This document shows, piece by piece, positions 5,147 to 11,892 of a stretch of 34,491 bases of DNA. A program made the position numbers and the translations under genes. The DNA lies in IMG/VR virus record IMGVR_UViG_3300009180_000121, positions 1 to 34,491 of that record; one strand, 5' to 3'. This DNA comes from a virus. How positions within the stretch are numbered: position 1 is the stretch's first letter; each line of letters starts with the position of its first letter. Below the pieces are notes generated by a model. That model did no database searches, was not told the origin of the DNA, and worked only from the letters and a program-made list of their open reading frames with translations.

Positions 5147-6565
5147 CTAAAAACCTGGTGACGGAACGCGGTAAACCTCGCCGAACTGCGTTTTATCTTT
5201 CAGCAACTTGCCAGACTTCACCAAGCGCGTGAGATACCTCGAGAGAGTTCCCCGCGGAATTCCCATAGCAGGATCTGCTTTCTCCCACACCTCCTTGAAC
5301 GATGAGCCCTTCTCCTTGTCGACGCATGCCATCACTTCCTCGTCCTCGTATGCCTTCTTCGATCCTTCGGTTGGTCGCGCGTCGTCCGGATTAAATTCTG
5401 CTGTGCGTTTCATCAGCGGAAATTCCCACTGCACGCAGAACGGATCAATCGGCGAGAAGTCTCTCATCGTTGGCTCGACGATTAAAACATTCTCCTCCTT
5501 GTGAGGATGCATGACAAAGATGCTGTCCGGGTCTCGAGCGAATACTGTACTGCCTGACATCTTATCAAATCCTGCCCTGTTGCCGTGGCCCTTGCTGAAG
5601 TGATGCCCGAACACGACGCTGGCATTTGTTTCTACCGCAATGCTGTCAACCTCGTTCATTAACGTTGCCATCTCTCCGGCACTGTTCTCGTCTCTCTCTC
5701 CATACAGCTTGTAGATCGGGTCGAAGCAGATCAGTCCAAACTCTCCAATCCGCAACTGGTCGATGATCTTGGGCCGCAACGCGCTCAGGTCCGCCGAGTG
5801 TCCTCGCAGATTCCAAACGAACAACTGGTCGTTGGGTATCTGAATGCCAAGCGCCCGGCACACTGATCTTATCCGCTCCCGGAACGAGTACTGTTGGATC
5901 TCAAAGTTAATGAACAGCACCCGCGTCTTGCGAGTAGGCATCTCCCAAAACTTTGTGCCCGACGCCACACATATCGCCAACTGCAACAGCGTCCAGGTCT
6001 TCATGCTCTTGCTCGTCCCGCCCAGCACCATCTTGCAACCGCGGTGCAGGGCACCAAAGATAATCTCCTCCGGCTTCTCAATCGGCAATTCATCGAGGGC
6101 CCCCGCCTCCATGATGAGTGGGAGATTCCCACTGCCCCATGGCTTGCTGGCCCCGGCCAGGATGTTCCTAATATCTTCCGGGCATGCGTCCTGTTCTTCC
6201 ATCGCACCGAGCGCCTTGAGCGCAGCCGTGTGCATGTTCCGCATCCGAGTTGTCTTCCGCAACCTGGGCAACCAATAGTCCATTTTCGACGCGGACGTGA
6301 TCGATCCTGACATAATCTTCAGGCTGAATTCATGCACATACTTCTGGTGCTCCTTCGCCACAAACTCACCCATGGCGACAGCGTCAGGTGGCACACCATC
6401 CCGAAGCCCCCGGGCGACGCACCGGGCTACTGGTTGGTAGTAGTTGTGCGGGTCCAGGATCTCAGCCTTGTTCCTGTCCAGGATCGTTGGGTCAGTGAAG
6501 CATGCTGACAGCACTGCCCACTCCGCCTCGTTATCCCGCGGAGGTCCGTAAGAGTCTGGGTTCAT
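5147..6565 (-). CDS. Replicative helicase, DnaB-like N-domain with RepA-type ATPase
   Basis: ATG 6563-6565 is chosen because it makes an ATGA overlap with the preceding 54-aa gene; this gives 472 residues. Residues about 10-110 resemble the DnaB N-terminal domain (DNEAEWAVLSACFTDPTIL). A RecA-fold ATPase of the RepA/AAA_25 type follows: Walker A GGTSKSMKT at about 182-190, the catalytic-Glu strand VLFINFEIQ, Walker B LICFDPIYKLYG at about 278-289 and the sensor FGHHFSKGHG at about 319-328. The C-terminal 70 residues look like a winged helix (GTLSRYLTRLVKSGKLLKDK). It should unwind the phage origin, and its product may act with a host primase, since no primase domain is visible. Confidence 0.85.
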   Translation of the reverse strand: MNPDSYGPPRDNEAEWAVLSACFTDPTILDRNKAEILDPHNYYQPVARCVARGLRDGVPPDAVAMGEFVAKEHQKYVHEFSLKIMSGSITSASKMDYWLPRLRKTTRMRNMHTAALKALGAMEEQDACPEDIRNILAGASKPWGSGNLPLIMEAGALDELPIEKPEEIIFGALHRGCKMVLGGTSKSMKTWTLLQLAICVASGTKFWEMPTRKTRVLFINFEIQQYSFRERIRSVCRALGIQIPNDQLFVWNLRGHSADLSALRPKIIDQLRIGEFGLICFDPIYKLYGERDENSAGEMATLMNEVDSIAVETNASVVFGHHFSKGHGNRAGFDKMSGSTVFARDPDSIFVMHPHKEENVLIVEPTMRDFSPIDPFCVQWEFPLMKRTAEFNPDDARPTEGSKKAYEDEEVMACVDKEKGSSFKEVWEKADPAMGIPRGTLSRYLTRLVKSGKLLKDKTQFGEVYRVPSPGF

Positions 6566-6726
6566 TGCGGTTGCGTCCCCCACATGTTCCTCCAGGCAGT
6601 CTTACGCATTTCCACAATCACGCTCCACACGTTGGGAGGAAACGACCAGCACTTCTCAACCTGGAACTGTTCCGCCAGTTTCTTTAGTTCGTTGGGCACC
6701 TCAGACTTATATTCGTCAATCTTCAT
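6562..6726 (-). CDS. Small hypothetical protein, 54 aa
   Basis: Not recognised. ATG 6724-6726 follows directly on the TAA of the 119-aa gene, with GGAAGG about 8 bases upstream. The product starts MKIDEYKSEVPNELKKLAEQ and ends TAWRNMWGTQPQ, with a central SFPPNVWSVIVEMRKT segment. It is soluble and probably helical. Its TGA overlaps the ATG of the helicase, so the two are probably translated together, and a helicase accessory role is possible from context only. Confidence 0.7.
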   Translation of the reverse strand: MKIDEYKSEVPNELKKLAEQFQVEKCWSFPPNVWSVIVEMRKTAWRNMWGTQPQ

Positions 6727-7086
6727 TTAATTACCCTTCCTTGATTGATGAAACTTTCGGTTCTCATTTTCACTACACTTCTCGGGCGTCAACTTCTCCA
6801 GGCGCCGGACTACGTCACGGTGGTCCACATTGGCCCCGGCGGCCATGAGCCATGTAGCCATAGGTTCCCCGCGGACCGCGCGGACTAATTCGTCTGACTC
6901 GATGTAGCTTTTGTATCCGTCTCCGTGTCCCGAGTTGCGTCTCGGCTTGGCTATTGATACGAGCCCGGACAGAATCTTTCTGCGATTCAGTAGTTTAATG
7001 TCTGAGATCATCTGCACGACGACCTCTCCTGCGAGTTGCCTATACCTTTCGGTCAGGTCTCCTTTTGTGAGTCTGGTGGATTGCAT
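6727..7086 (-). CDS. Hypothetical protein, 119 aa
   Basis: Not recognised. It starts at ATG 7084-7086 with AAGGA about 9 bases upstream. The sequence is basic and helical (RLTKGDLTERYRQLAGEVVV), with a central GHGDGYKSYIESDELVRAVR segment and an NVDHRDVVRRLEKLTPEKCS segment, and a basic tail ending HQSRKGN. No catalytic motif is visible. It overlaps the preceding gene by 34 bases and abuts the 54-aa gene. It lies at the head of the helicase operon, so a replication accessory or DNA-binding role is plausible but unproven. Confidence 0.7.
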   Translation of the reverse strand: MQSTRLTKGDLTERYRQLAGEVVVQMISDIKLLNRRKILSGLVSIAKPRRNSGHGDGYKSYIESDELVRAVRGEPMATWLMAAGANVDHRDVVRRLEKLTPEKCSENENRKFHQSRKGN

Positions 7087-7304
7087 TGTGGGGTTCCTTT
7101 CGTTGGGGTTGTTGTCTTATCTTCTACAAAACATCCTGTCAACATGTCCAGCTTATATCCATTTCCGTGCCAGTAATCGTAAAGCATCGCGTTGATTATT
7201 CTTCCTTGGTTGCCGAATTCTTCAGGGAACAAGTTCCCCGGAGCGAGGCCAAGATCCTTCACAAGCGCCCCGAACTTGACCGAGGTTATCTTGTAGATTT
7301 TCAC
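7053..7304 (-). CDS. Hypothetical protein, up to 83 aa, GTG start uncertain
   Basis: Not recognised. The longest form starts at GTG 7302-7304, inside the end of the preceding 80-aa gene; later starts (GTG 7262, ATG 7187) are possible. No strong ribosome site decides between them. The product contains DLGLAPGNLFPEEFGNQGR and INAMLYDYWHGNGYKLD, which read like a real folded protein. The tail is Pro/Thr-rich (DKTTTPTKGTPQCNPPD) and overlaps the 119-aa gene. An 83-base overlap with its neighbour is large, so one of the two may be shorter than drawn. Confidence 0.5.
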   Translation of the reverse strand: MKIYKITSVKFGALVKDLGLAPGNLFPEEFGNQGRIINAMLYDYWHGNGYKLDMLTGCFVEDKTTTPTKGTPQCNPPDSQKET

Positions 7305-7464
7305 TTAGTTCTTTGTTGAACAGCAGGGCCGCGTCGACGTTTGTAATGATCTGCCGGATTCCTGGAGCGTGAGTGTGGTCAGCCTTATCGCGCTCGACAA
7401 CGAGCATCCTCTTAGTTGCCTCGAGGATATCACGTTGCCATTTGAGGGTGTTCGCCAAGCTCAC
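7222..7464 (-). CDS. Small helical protein, 80 aa
   Basis: Starts at GTG 7462-7464, which overlaps the TGA of the 51-aa gene as GTGA; this coupling is why the start is chosen. The first 60 residues are helical (SLANTLKWQRDILEATKRML, IRQIITNVDAALLFNKEL). The C-terminal 20 (GACEGSWPRSGELVP) overlap the next gene in another frame and may be less constrained. No known domain is recognised. It belongs to the small-gene cluster upstream of the helicase. Confidence 0.55.
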   Translation of the reverse strand: MSLANTLKWQRDILEATKRMLVVERDKADHTHAPGIRQIITNVDAALLFNKELSENLQDNLGQVRGACEGSWPRSGELVP

Positions 7465-7616
7465 CGATTCTTGCTCTTGCCAGCTGAACGAAGTGCGATC
7501 GCAACCATCTGTTCAAAGCTCCGGGCCTTGCCTCCGGCCCCGCGCTCCTTGCCTTTCTTCTTATTATCCTTAATCAGTTCCCGCATGTTCTTCGATACGT
7601 TCTTTCCGAGTGGCAT
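7461..7616 (-). CDS. Small basic phage protein, 51 aa (MPLGKNVSKN family)
   Basis: Starts at ATG 7614-7616 with an AAAGGAAA site. The product begins MPLGKNVSKNMRELIKDNKK, continues with KGKERGAGGKARSFEQM and ends VAIALRSAGKSKNR. I recognise this as a widespread small phage protein of unknown function whose relatives share the basic GAGGKARS core and an IALSAAGKSK-type end. Its high Lys/Arg content suggests nucleic-acid binding. The stop overlaps the GTG of the next gene. A 10-codon frame starts at 7652, between this gene and the upstream stop, and is probably spurious. Confidence 0.75.
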   Translation of the reverse strand: MPLGKNVSKNMRELIKDNKKKGKERGAGGKARSFEQMVAIALRSAGKSKNR

Positions 7617-7651
7617 AGTTTAGTTTCCTTTCTGTTTGTTGTTTACCGACA

Positions 7652-8242
7652 TTACGCTGTTTCTTCTCCGACTACATCGTCCCAGGTCGCTTCCTCACCG
7701 TGCCAGGTCTCGCGCTGTCCGCGCAGCCACTTAGGCTTGTCGCCTGGGGTAGTGAAGCTCGACTCGTTCCACAGGACGTTGTTGCCCGGGACAGCAGTGA
7801 TCCTGCCGTTGTTTAGTCTAATGAAGTGGTGAGACTTAGTCTGCTCCGGGGCCATGGAGAATCCGTCTCCGTAAGGTTCAGCAGTAAACATGTAGCGCCC
7901 AACCTCCCATGTCTTCTTGCTAGCGATCCACACCCTGCAGGACAGACCCATCAGATATTCGTATTCGATCGTCGTGAAGTTCCACCCAAAACAATCCCAC
8001 CTCTGCGCGTCGTTCAGATCCCAATCGGCAATAGCTACCTCTCCATGAGCCAAGGCATGCAGTGGAAGTCCGCGGTAGATCGCGCCACACTTGAGCATAA
8101 CCGTGCATCCCCAGGCCCGGCCAGGGATCGCAGTCAGCCCAAACCAGACAGCGTCATCTATCTCCTGCTTCACACCGTCCGACACAAATGCCATGTCGAC
8201 CTTGACGTATAGGTGGCGAGGAAGGCTGGCTGCGTGGGTCAT
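7652..8242 (-). CDS. Hypothetical protein, 196 aa, aromatic-rich
   Basis: Family not named. It starts at ATG 8240-8242, overlapping the stop of the 59-aa gene as ATGA. The sequence is unusually rich in Trp, Tyr and Phe (DAVWFGLTAIPGRAWGCTVM, WDCFGWNFTTIEYEYL). It has HALAHGEVAIADWDLNDAQR in the middle and a C-terminus with NVLWNESSF and an acidic tail (WDDVVGEETA). The pattern of short strands and turns suggests a compact beta fold, perhaps carbohydrate- or ligand-binding. It follows two small membrane genes and the dioxygenase in one tightly coupled operon. Confidence 0.7.
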   Translation of the reverse strand: MTHAASLPRHLYVKVDMAFVSDGVKQEIDDAVWFGLTAIPGRAWGCTVMLKCGAIYRGLPLHALAHGEVAIADWDLNDAQRWDCFGWNFTTIEYEYLMGLSCRVWIASKKTWEVGRYMFTAEPYGDGFSMAPEQTKSHHFIRLNNGRITAVPGNNVLWNESSFTTPGDKPKWLRGQRETWHGEEATWDDVVGEETA

Positions 8243-8418
8243 TTGACCTTCTTCTGGGGCAAATCGTTCTTAACCTTCTTCCAGACTGACTCGTCCTTAT
8301 CGAATCCAAGAGACCAGTTCATGACCTTGTTGTAGATCGAATACCCATATCCAAACCGCATGAACGTCCTTGAGATCAAGTCTCCTATCCAATAAAAAGT
8401 CCAGGCTAGCGCTCTCAT
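8239..8418 (-). CDS. Small phage protein, 59 aa, amphipathic/membrane-associated
   Basis: ATG 8416-8418 overlaps the stop of the 26-aa gene (ATGA), and its own TGA overlaps the ATG of the 196-aa gene (ATGA). The product starts MRALAWTFYWIGDLISRTFM, continues RFGYGYSIYNKVMNWSLGFD and ends in a Lys-rich tail (VWKKVKNDLPQKKVK). I recognise the YWIGDL...YN.VM.WS pattern from small hypothetical proteins common in tailed phages; no function is known. The aromatic N-terminal half may lie on or in the membrane. Confidence 0.75.
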   Translation of the reverse strand: MRALAWTFYWIGDLISRTFMRFGYGYSIYNKVMNWSLGFDKDESVWKKVKNDLPQKKVK

Positions 8419-8495
8419 TTATTCAGCTTGTCGCAGTACATGAGAAGTACTCCAAAGACAACCATCCAAAACATAATTATAAAGAAATCGCTCAT
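8415..8495 (-). CDS. Micro-protein with one transmembrane helix, 26 aa
   Basis: ATG 8493-8495 overlaps the TGA of the dioxygenase gene (ATGA) and has GGAGGA about 9 bases upstream. The product is one hydrophobic helix (FFIIMFWMVVFGVLLMY) with a short acidic start (MSD) and a charged end (CDKLNK), so it is very likely a membrane micro-protein. Its stop overlaps the next start. Such genes are easily missed in annotation. The function is unknown; membrane remodelling or superinfection control are possibilities from size and topology only. Confidence 0.65.
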   Translation of the reverse strand: MSDFFIIMFWMVVFGVLLMYCDKLNK

Positions 8496-9055
8496 CGCCA
8501 CTGTCCTCCTGTAAGCCAGGCGACCAGCACCCACCTAGAGCCAAAGAACACTGGCAGTGCTTGGTGCCTGATGTAGGCGGGGAACATCGTTGCCGATCCA
8601 CGCTTCTTTACATCTTTTCCGTTATGCAAGTCGCACTCAACCCTAAGCCCTCCGCCCAGGAACTCTGATGGATCTGATAGGTTGATCACCATCGTTAGCT
8701 TGCGGTCGCTACCGTCGAAGCAGTCGAAGTGTGGAAGGAAGAACTGACCCGGCCTGTAGCGCAGGATCTGCAGTTGCTGAATGCCAGTGATGTCAAACTT
8801 GTAGTGCTCTTCGTTTAGGTCGCTAGCGACATTCCTCACCACTTCGTATAGCCACTTGTAGTGTTCCGCGAACGGTACCCAGCACGATGAACATGTCCTG
8901 GTGTAGGAAGACCTAGTCGTGCCATCCTTCTTCATGACGTGAGATCTTTTCATGCCTATGACCTCGGCATCATCACGGATCATATTGCACTGGCCCTGCG
9001 TCAACACGTCCGGCTCACACACTGCCGTAAGAATCTTTTGTTTGAAGTTATTCAT
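8492..9055 (-). CDS. 2-oxoglutarate/Fe(II) dioxygenase, prolyl-4-hydroxylase-like
   Basis: A 187-residue protein with the double-stranded beta-helix signature. The iron-binding HxD is in FFLPHFDC (H109, D111), the distal histidine is in YIRHQALPVF (H164), and the 2-oxoglutarate-binding arginine is in FGSRWVLVAW (R174). The length and the order RYRPGQFFLPHFD, TMVINLSDPSEFLGGGLR, HQALPV match phage prolyl-4-hydroxylase-type oxygenases. It would hydroxylate a protein side chain or a nucleobase; the substrate is unknown. It lies immediately downstream of two glycosyltransferases, which suggests hydroxylation followed by glycosylation of one target (inference). Confidence 0.85.
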   Translation of the reverse strand: MNNFKQKILTAVCEPDVLTQGQCNMIRDDAEVIGMKRSHVMKKDGTTRSSYTRTCSSCWVPFAEHYKWLYEVVRNVASDLNEEHYKFDITGIQQLQILRYRPGQFFLPHFDCFDGSDRKLTMVINLSDPSEFLGGGLRVECDLHNGKDVKKRGSATMFPAYIRHQALPVFFGSRWVLVAWLTGGQWR

Positions 9056-9302
9056 TTGCCATCTCCTTGAGCGCGGTCTTTAGTGCGTACTGGAATAGTG
9101 CTTCCTTGTCGTTAGCAATATGAACGCGCCCAGCCTCGGCGATTGCCTCGTAGACGTCCTTGTCCACGTCCAGGCCCAACTCATAGCAGACAACTTTCTT
9201 CTCAGAAACAATTCTGATTAGATTTTCTTTAGGTTTGCTTGGATTTCTTTTGTCTTTGCCAGAATATCTTCTGGCTTGATTGACCTTAGAACGTTGCACC
9301 AT
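9048..9302 (-). CDS. Hypothetical protein, 84 aa, start nested in GT9 gene
   Basis: ATG 9300-9302 is chosen because AAAGGAGA lies 7 bases upstream; this makes the gene overlap the end of the GT9 gene by 85 bases in another frame. The first 30 residues are basic and low-complexity (SKVNQARRYSGKDKRNPSKP). The rest is a small alpha/beta domain (KVVCYELGLDVDKDVYEAIA, EAGRVHIANDKEALFQYALK). It ends by overlapping the ATG of the dioxygenase. The family is unknown; a linker or partner for the modification enzymes is a guess from position. Confidence 0.6.
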   Translation of the reverse strand: MVQRSKVNQARRYSGKDKRNPSKPKENLIRIVSEKKVVCYELGLDVDKDVYEAIAEAGRVHIANDKEALFQYALKTALKEMANE

Positions 9303-10282
9303 TTGGGGTCTCCTTTTATCGAGTTGACTGCATCTTTGCATTTGTCCTTGGGTTGCTCGTACACCGAGCATGGGGCGTTGGGACAAACATCTTTAGGGAA
9401 GATTGGCTTCACATATTTGTAGTACTTCGATGTGTGCTCAGGTCCGTAAGGTCCGTACAGCCCTACGGTTGGCGCGTCGAATACCGCGGTCATGTGCATC
9501 ACTGCCGACTCTGGGCAAACAGCCATGTCGCATCGAGCCGCAAGGTGTAGCAGAGACCTAACGTTGCGCAGTCTTCCCTGGAGATTGATTAGCCTGTTGT
9601 GCGTGATGGATAGGGGAGGATCGTCGTGGCCTACTGCTACAACGTGCCAATCCTTATTCTCCTTTAGGAACGACTTGATGAATAGTCCTGCCTCGTATGT
9701 TGGGTAGCTCTTCCACAGGCTAGATCCACTGATCGAATAGAGCAGGAATGGTCCGGCAACGTCAAATCCAACCGTAGCAAGTTCATGCTGATCCTTTTCC
9801 ATCAGCTTTGCGTATGGCTTCTTAAACTGATCGTCAACCTCTACGCCCCAGGATCTGTAGACGTAGTCATACACGTTTCCGTCTAGGTGTGCGGTCTTCG
9901 ACAAGATATCGTCAAGACAGACGTGGCCTTTGTACGACTTCCAGGTGGAGATTGTGGGTGCTAATGGTAGCGCCCTGACTCCTGCAAATCCTTCCCACAA
10001 TCCAAGATGACGTTGGGGAACGTAGACATCGATCCTTCCGTCTCCCTCGTAGTGTTGCATTGCCCTGGCAATGCCCATGGCGATGAACTGATCTCCAATC
10101 GCCCCGCCCCGGTACAGGCAAGCATATCCTCCAGAGGCACAACCAACCCTGTACGGTATCGTGTACGCGTCTGCATGTGTGCCGGGTATCCCGCGGACTT
10201 CATCCGGGACTACGATTGAATCGTGCGGATGGTGGAGCCGATCGTCCAACATCATGGGATCTTTTAGGGTCAATATTCTCAT
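9218..10282 (-). CDS. GT9-type glycosyltransferase (heptosyltransferase-like)
   Basis: A 354-residue protein. The C-terminal Rossmann domain has the GT9 signature CPESAVMHMTAVFDAPTVGL followed by YGPYGPEH at about residues 254-281, equivalent to the D/E-S-x-x-M-H-x-A motif of ADP-heptose transferases. The N-terminal domain has a GGAIGDQFIAMGIARAM glycine loop and DVYVPQRHLGLWEGF. A late Cys cluster (DVCPNAPCSVYEQPKDKCK) resembles the metal-binding or disulfide end of related phage and bacterial enzymes. It would transfer a sugar from a nucleotide donor; the acceptor is unknown. It starts in an ATGA overlap with the GT8 gene. Confidence 0.8.
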   Translation of the reverse strand: MRILTLKDPMMLDDRLHHPHDSIVVPDEVRGIPGTHADAYTIPYRVGCASGGYACLYRGGAIGDQFIAMGIARAMQHYEGDGRIDVYVPQRHLGLWEGFAGVRALPLAPTISTWKSYKGHVCLDDILSKTAHLDGNVYDYVYRSWGVEVDDQFKKPYAKLMEKDQHELATVGFDVAGPFLLYSISGSSLWKSYPTYEAGLFIKSFLKENKDWHVVAVGHDDPPLSITHNRLINLQGRLRNVRSLLHLAARCDMAVCPESAVMHMTAVFDAPTVGLYGPYGPEHTSKYYKYVKPIFPKDVCPNAPCSVYEQPKDKCKDAVNSIKGDPKWCNVLRSIKPEDILAKTKEIQANLKKI

Positions 10283-10923
10283 GGTAATACCTTGTCCATT
10301 TCCTCAATCCACTTTGCCCTGGCATCTCCGTAGATCCCGGCTGCGTGTGGCATGAATCCGTCCGACTGTTTCTTGTCCTTTGGAGTATTGATCTCCATCG
10401 CGTTCCATTCCCAGCTTAGGAAACGGATAGAGTAACCGAGCATTCTGGCCCGGTAGTTTGTGAAAGTCTGCTCAGGGAAAGCGAACGGTGCGTACACGAA
10501 ATTTGCCCAGGCGCCTGCATGTTGCTTGTCGCAAACCATGACCCCGGTATTGAAATAGCCTTGAGTCCACTTGACCGATCCGAGCATGGCCTGGGATAAG
10601 ATCATCTCGTTCGCCCGGCCCCAATGCAACTGGTCTCCGTGAGGAGCGTCGGCACAAGCGTAGAAGTGTCCGTGAGGGAAAGTCTCGAATGGGTTTACAC
10701 ACTCGCGCGAAATCAATACATCGCTGTCAACGAACAGAGTCCTGTCAGAATTCTGCACCGCGTCGACTAACGACATCTTGGCTAGCAGTCCGATCGGGTT
10801 CTCCGGCTTGATGACCACAAGATTAGCGTCCCAACGCTTAGAAGATTCTTCCATCCTTGGCAGGGAATGCTTCTCAAACCATTCCGGCAACTGGCAACTA
10901 ACTGTTACTATTTGCCTCTTCAT
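10279..10923 (-). CDS. GT8-like glycosyltransferase
   Basis: A 214-residue protein with the GT-A features of family 8. It has RTLFVDSDVLISRE with the DxD metal site (D66, D68), a YFNTGVMVCD strand at about 122-131, and an FPEQTFTNYRARM loop. The length is short but typical of phage versions. It would use a nucleotide sugar with Mn2+; the acceptor is unknown (DNA base, capsid or host surface). ATG 10921-10923 has AAGGAGG about 9 bases upstream, inside the end of the 50-aa gene. It ends in an ATGA overlap with the GT9 gene, so the pair is co-expressed. Confidence 0.75.
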   Translation of the reverse strand: MKRQIVTVSCQLPEWFEKHSLPRMEESSKRWDANLVVIKPENPIGLLAKMSLVDAVQNSDRTLFVDSDVLISRECVNPFETFPHGHFYACADAPHGDQLHWGRANEMILSQAMLGSVKWTQGYFNTGVMVCDKQHAGAWANFVYAPFAFPEQTFTNYRARMLGYSIRFLSWEWNAMEINTPKDKKQSDGFMPHAAGIYGDARAKWIEEMDKVLP

Positions 10924-11050
10924 TAATGCCTGCCTCCTTGATTGCTTTCTTTAACCCCTCTGGGATGATCGTTAGCTTTCCGCCAGAATCAAAAATATCT
11001 CCATTTGAAGTCACCGCGTAGTACCTTTCGCCCCACTGGACAAAGATCAT
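10898..11050 (-). CDS. Small hypothetical protein, 50 aa
   Basis: ATG 11048-11050 is chosen because GAGGA lies 7 bases upstream and it makes an ATGA overlap with the upstream stop. The product begins MIFVQWGERYYAVTSNGDIF and continues DSGGKLTIIPEGLKKAIKEA, reading as a compact beta-hairpin domain plus a helix and ending NEEANSNS. No family is recognised. Its 3' end overlaps the GT8 start by 26 bases and carries that gene's ribosome site. Confidence 0.6.
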   Translation of the reverse strand: MIFVQWGERYYAVTSNGDIFDSGGKLTIIPEGLKKAIKEAGINEEANSNS

Positions 11051-11253
11051 GTTGACTTCCTCTCGTCCATAAATCTCTGGATGATCTGATGCAGTCGATA
11101 ATTTTCCCATGACAGATACTCCATGATGCGCTCCATCCTGGTCGACTCGTCCTTATGGAGGAACACTGCAAGAGGGTCCTCCCAGGTCTTTGTCTTTGGA
11201 CCAATATGGATGCTGGTGCTATTTGTCGTCACGGATTTTGTCAATTTTTTCAA
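11047..11253 (-). CDS. Small hypothetical protein, 61-68 aa, start uncertain
   Basis: The frame is open from TTG 11253; GTG 11230-11232 is an equally likely start, giving 61 residues. Neither has a good ribosome site, and both lie inside or at the end of the 43-aa membrane gene. The product contains TSIHIGPKTKTWEDPLAVFL and a helical end (MERIMEYLSWENYRLHQIIQ, RFMDERKST). It stops in an ATGA overlap with the 50-aa gene, which argues that it is real. No family is recognised. Confidence 0.5.
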   Translation of the reverse strand: MKKLTKSVTTNSTSIHIGPKTKTWEDPLAVFLHKDESTRMERIMEYLSWENYRLHQIIQRFMDERKST

Positions 11254-11350
11254 CCGCGATCATGGTTACCCAAACCAATGGCGCAAGCACAATCACGACA
11301 GTTGTGATTAGCCCAATCAGAAATATCAACTCAACGATGCGCCCAGCCAT
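11219..11350 (-). CDS. Single-span membrane protein, 43 aa
   Basis: ATG 11348-11350 forms a TAATG overlap with the preceding stop. The product has a long hydrophobic stretch from about residue 8 to 33 (LIFLIGLITTVVIVLAPLVW, then VTMIAV) and a charged end (EKIDKIRDDK). It is long enough for one helix or a re-entrant pair. Small membrane proteins like this lie in many phage early operons without known function. A holin role is possible but the lysis-type genes are elsewhere. Confidence 0.6.
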   Translation of the reverse strand: MAGRIVELIFLIGLITTVVIVLAPLVWVTMIAVEKIDKIRDDK

Positions 11351-11727
11351 TAATGTATTTTCCCTTCCTTCGCCTTGTAGAGCGTAAACACGGCCCGAAC
11401 CAGTGCTCGCTCCAGGTGGTCGATACAAGTTTCGCCGGAACCATCCGGAGAAGACGTGTTGCCATCGATCTGTTGCATTGCCCGGGTCATGTGGGCAATT
11501 GCCCTGTCCGAGTTGTAGCGGAGCGAATTCTTGTGGAACCACTCTCCAAACCTAGACTTGTTTGACCCCCGGCTCATGATCTTTCTGATCACGGTGCTCG
11601 CATGAGTAGCTACGTCTTCGATCGTTGGTTCTGTATGCTCTCTGACCGGGAGCCCCTCCTGGAGCTCTCGAACTGCTGTTCCTAGCGAATCGATCGCTTC
11701 CATGATTGATTGAGTACTATCTGCCAT
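11350..11727 (-). CDS. Hypothetical helical protein, 125 aa
   Basis: ATG 11725-11727 is chosen because AGGAGG lies 6 bases upstream; a TTG at 11733 would overlap that site. The C-terminal half (GEWFHKNSLRYNSDRAIAHM and CIDHLERALVRAVFTLYKAK) has the spaced His and Asp pattern seen in phage proteins related to the N-terminal domain of dATP/dGTP diphosphohydrolases (DUF5664-like). The match is weak and the function unproven. The N-terminal half is polar and helical. It sits between the 52-aa basic protein and a membrane protein. Confidence 0.65.
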   Translation of the reverse strand: MADSTQSIMEAIDSLGTAVRELQEGLPVREHTEPTIEDVATHASTVIRKIMSRGSNKSRFGEWFHKNSLRYNSDRAIAHMTRAMQQIDGNTSSPDGSGETCIDHLERALVRAVFTLYKAKEGKIH

Positions 11728-11875
11728 AACCAACCTCCTTCGCTGTCAACTTGGATCTTTCAAATGCTTTTGCAGTTGGAGCTCCCTCAGATCCCGGCTT
11801 TCTCATTCTTTCTTTTGAGCCAGCCTTAATCCTGGCCCTCTTCTTATGTATGTTTGCGTATAGTCCTGGTTTCAT
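11717..11875 (-). CDS. Small basic phage protein, 52 aa (MKPGLYANIH family)
   Basis: ATG 11873-11875 with AAAGGAG about 9 bases upstream. The product begins MKPGLYANIHKKRARIKAGS, continues with KERMRKPGSEGAPTAKAF and ends ERSKLTAKEVGYGR. I recognise this as a very widespread small phage protein of unknown function. It is strongly basic, with a conserved MRKPG.(E/K)GAPTAKAF core, so nucleic-acid or ribosome contact is plausible. It overlaps the next gene by 11 bases and carries that gene's ribosome site. Confidence 0.8.
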   Translation of the reverse strand: MKPGLYANIHKKRARIKAGSKERMRKPGSEGAPTAKAFERSKLTAKEVGYGR

Positions 11876-11892
11876 TTTTATTACTCCTTTTG

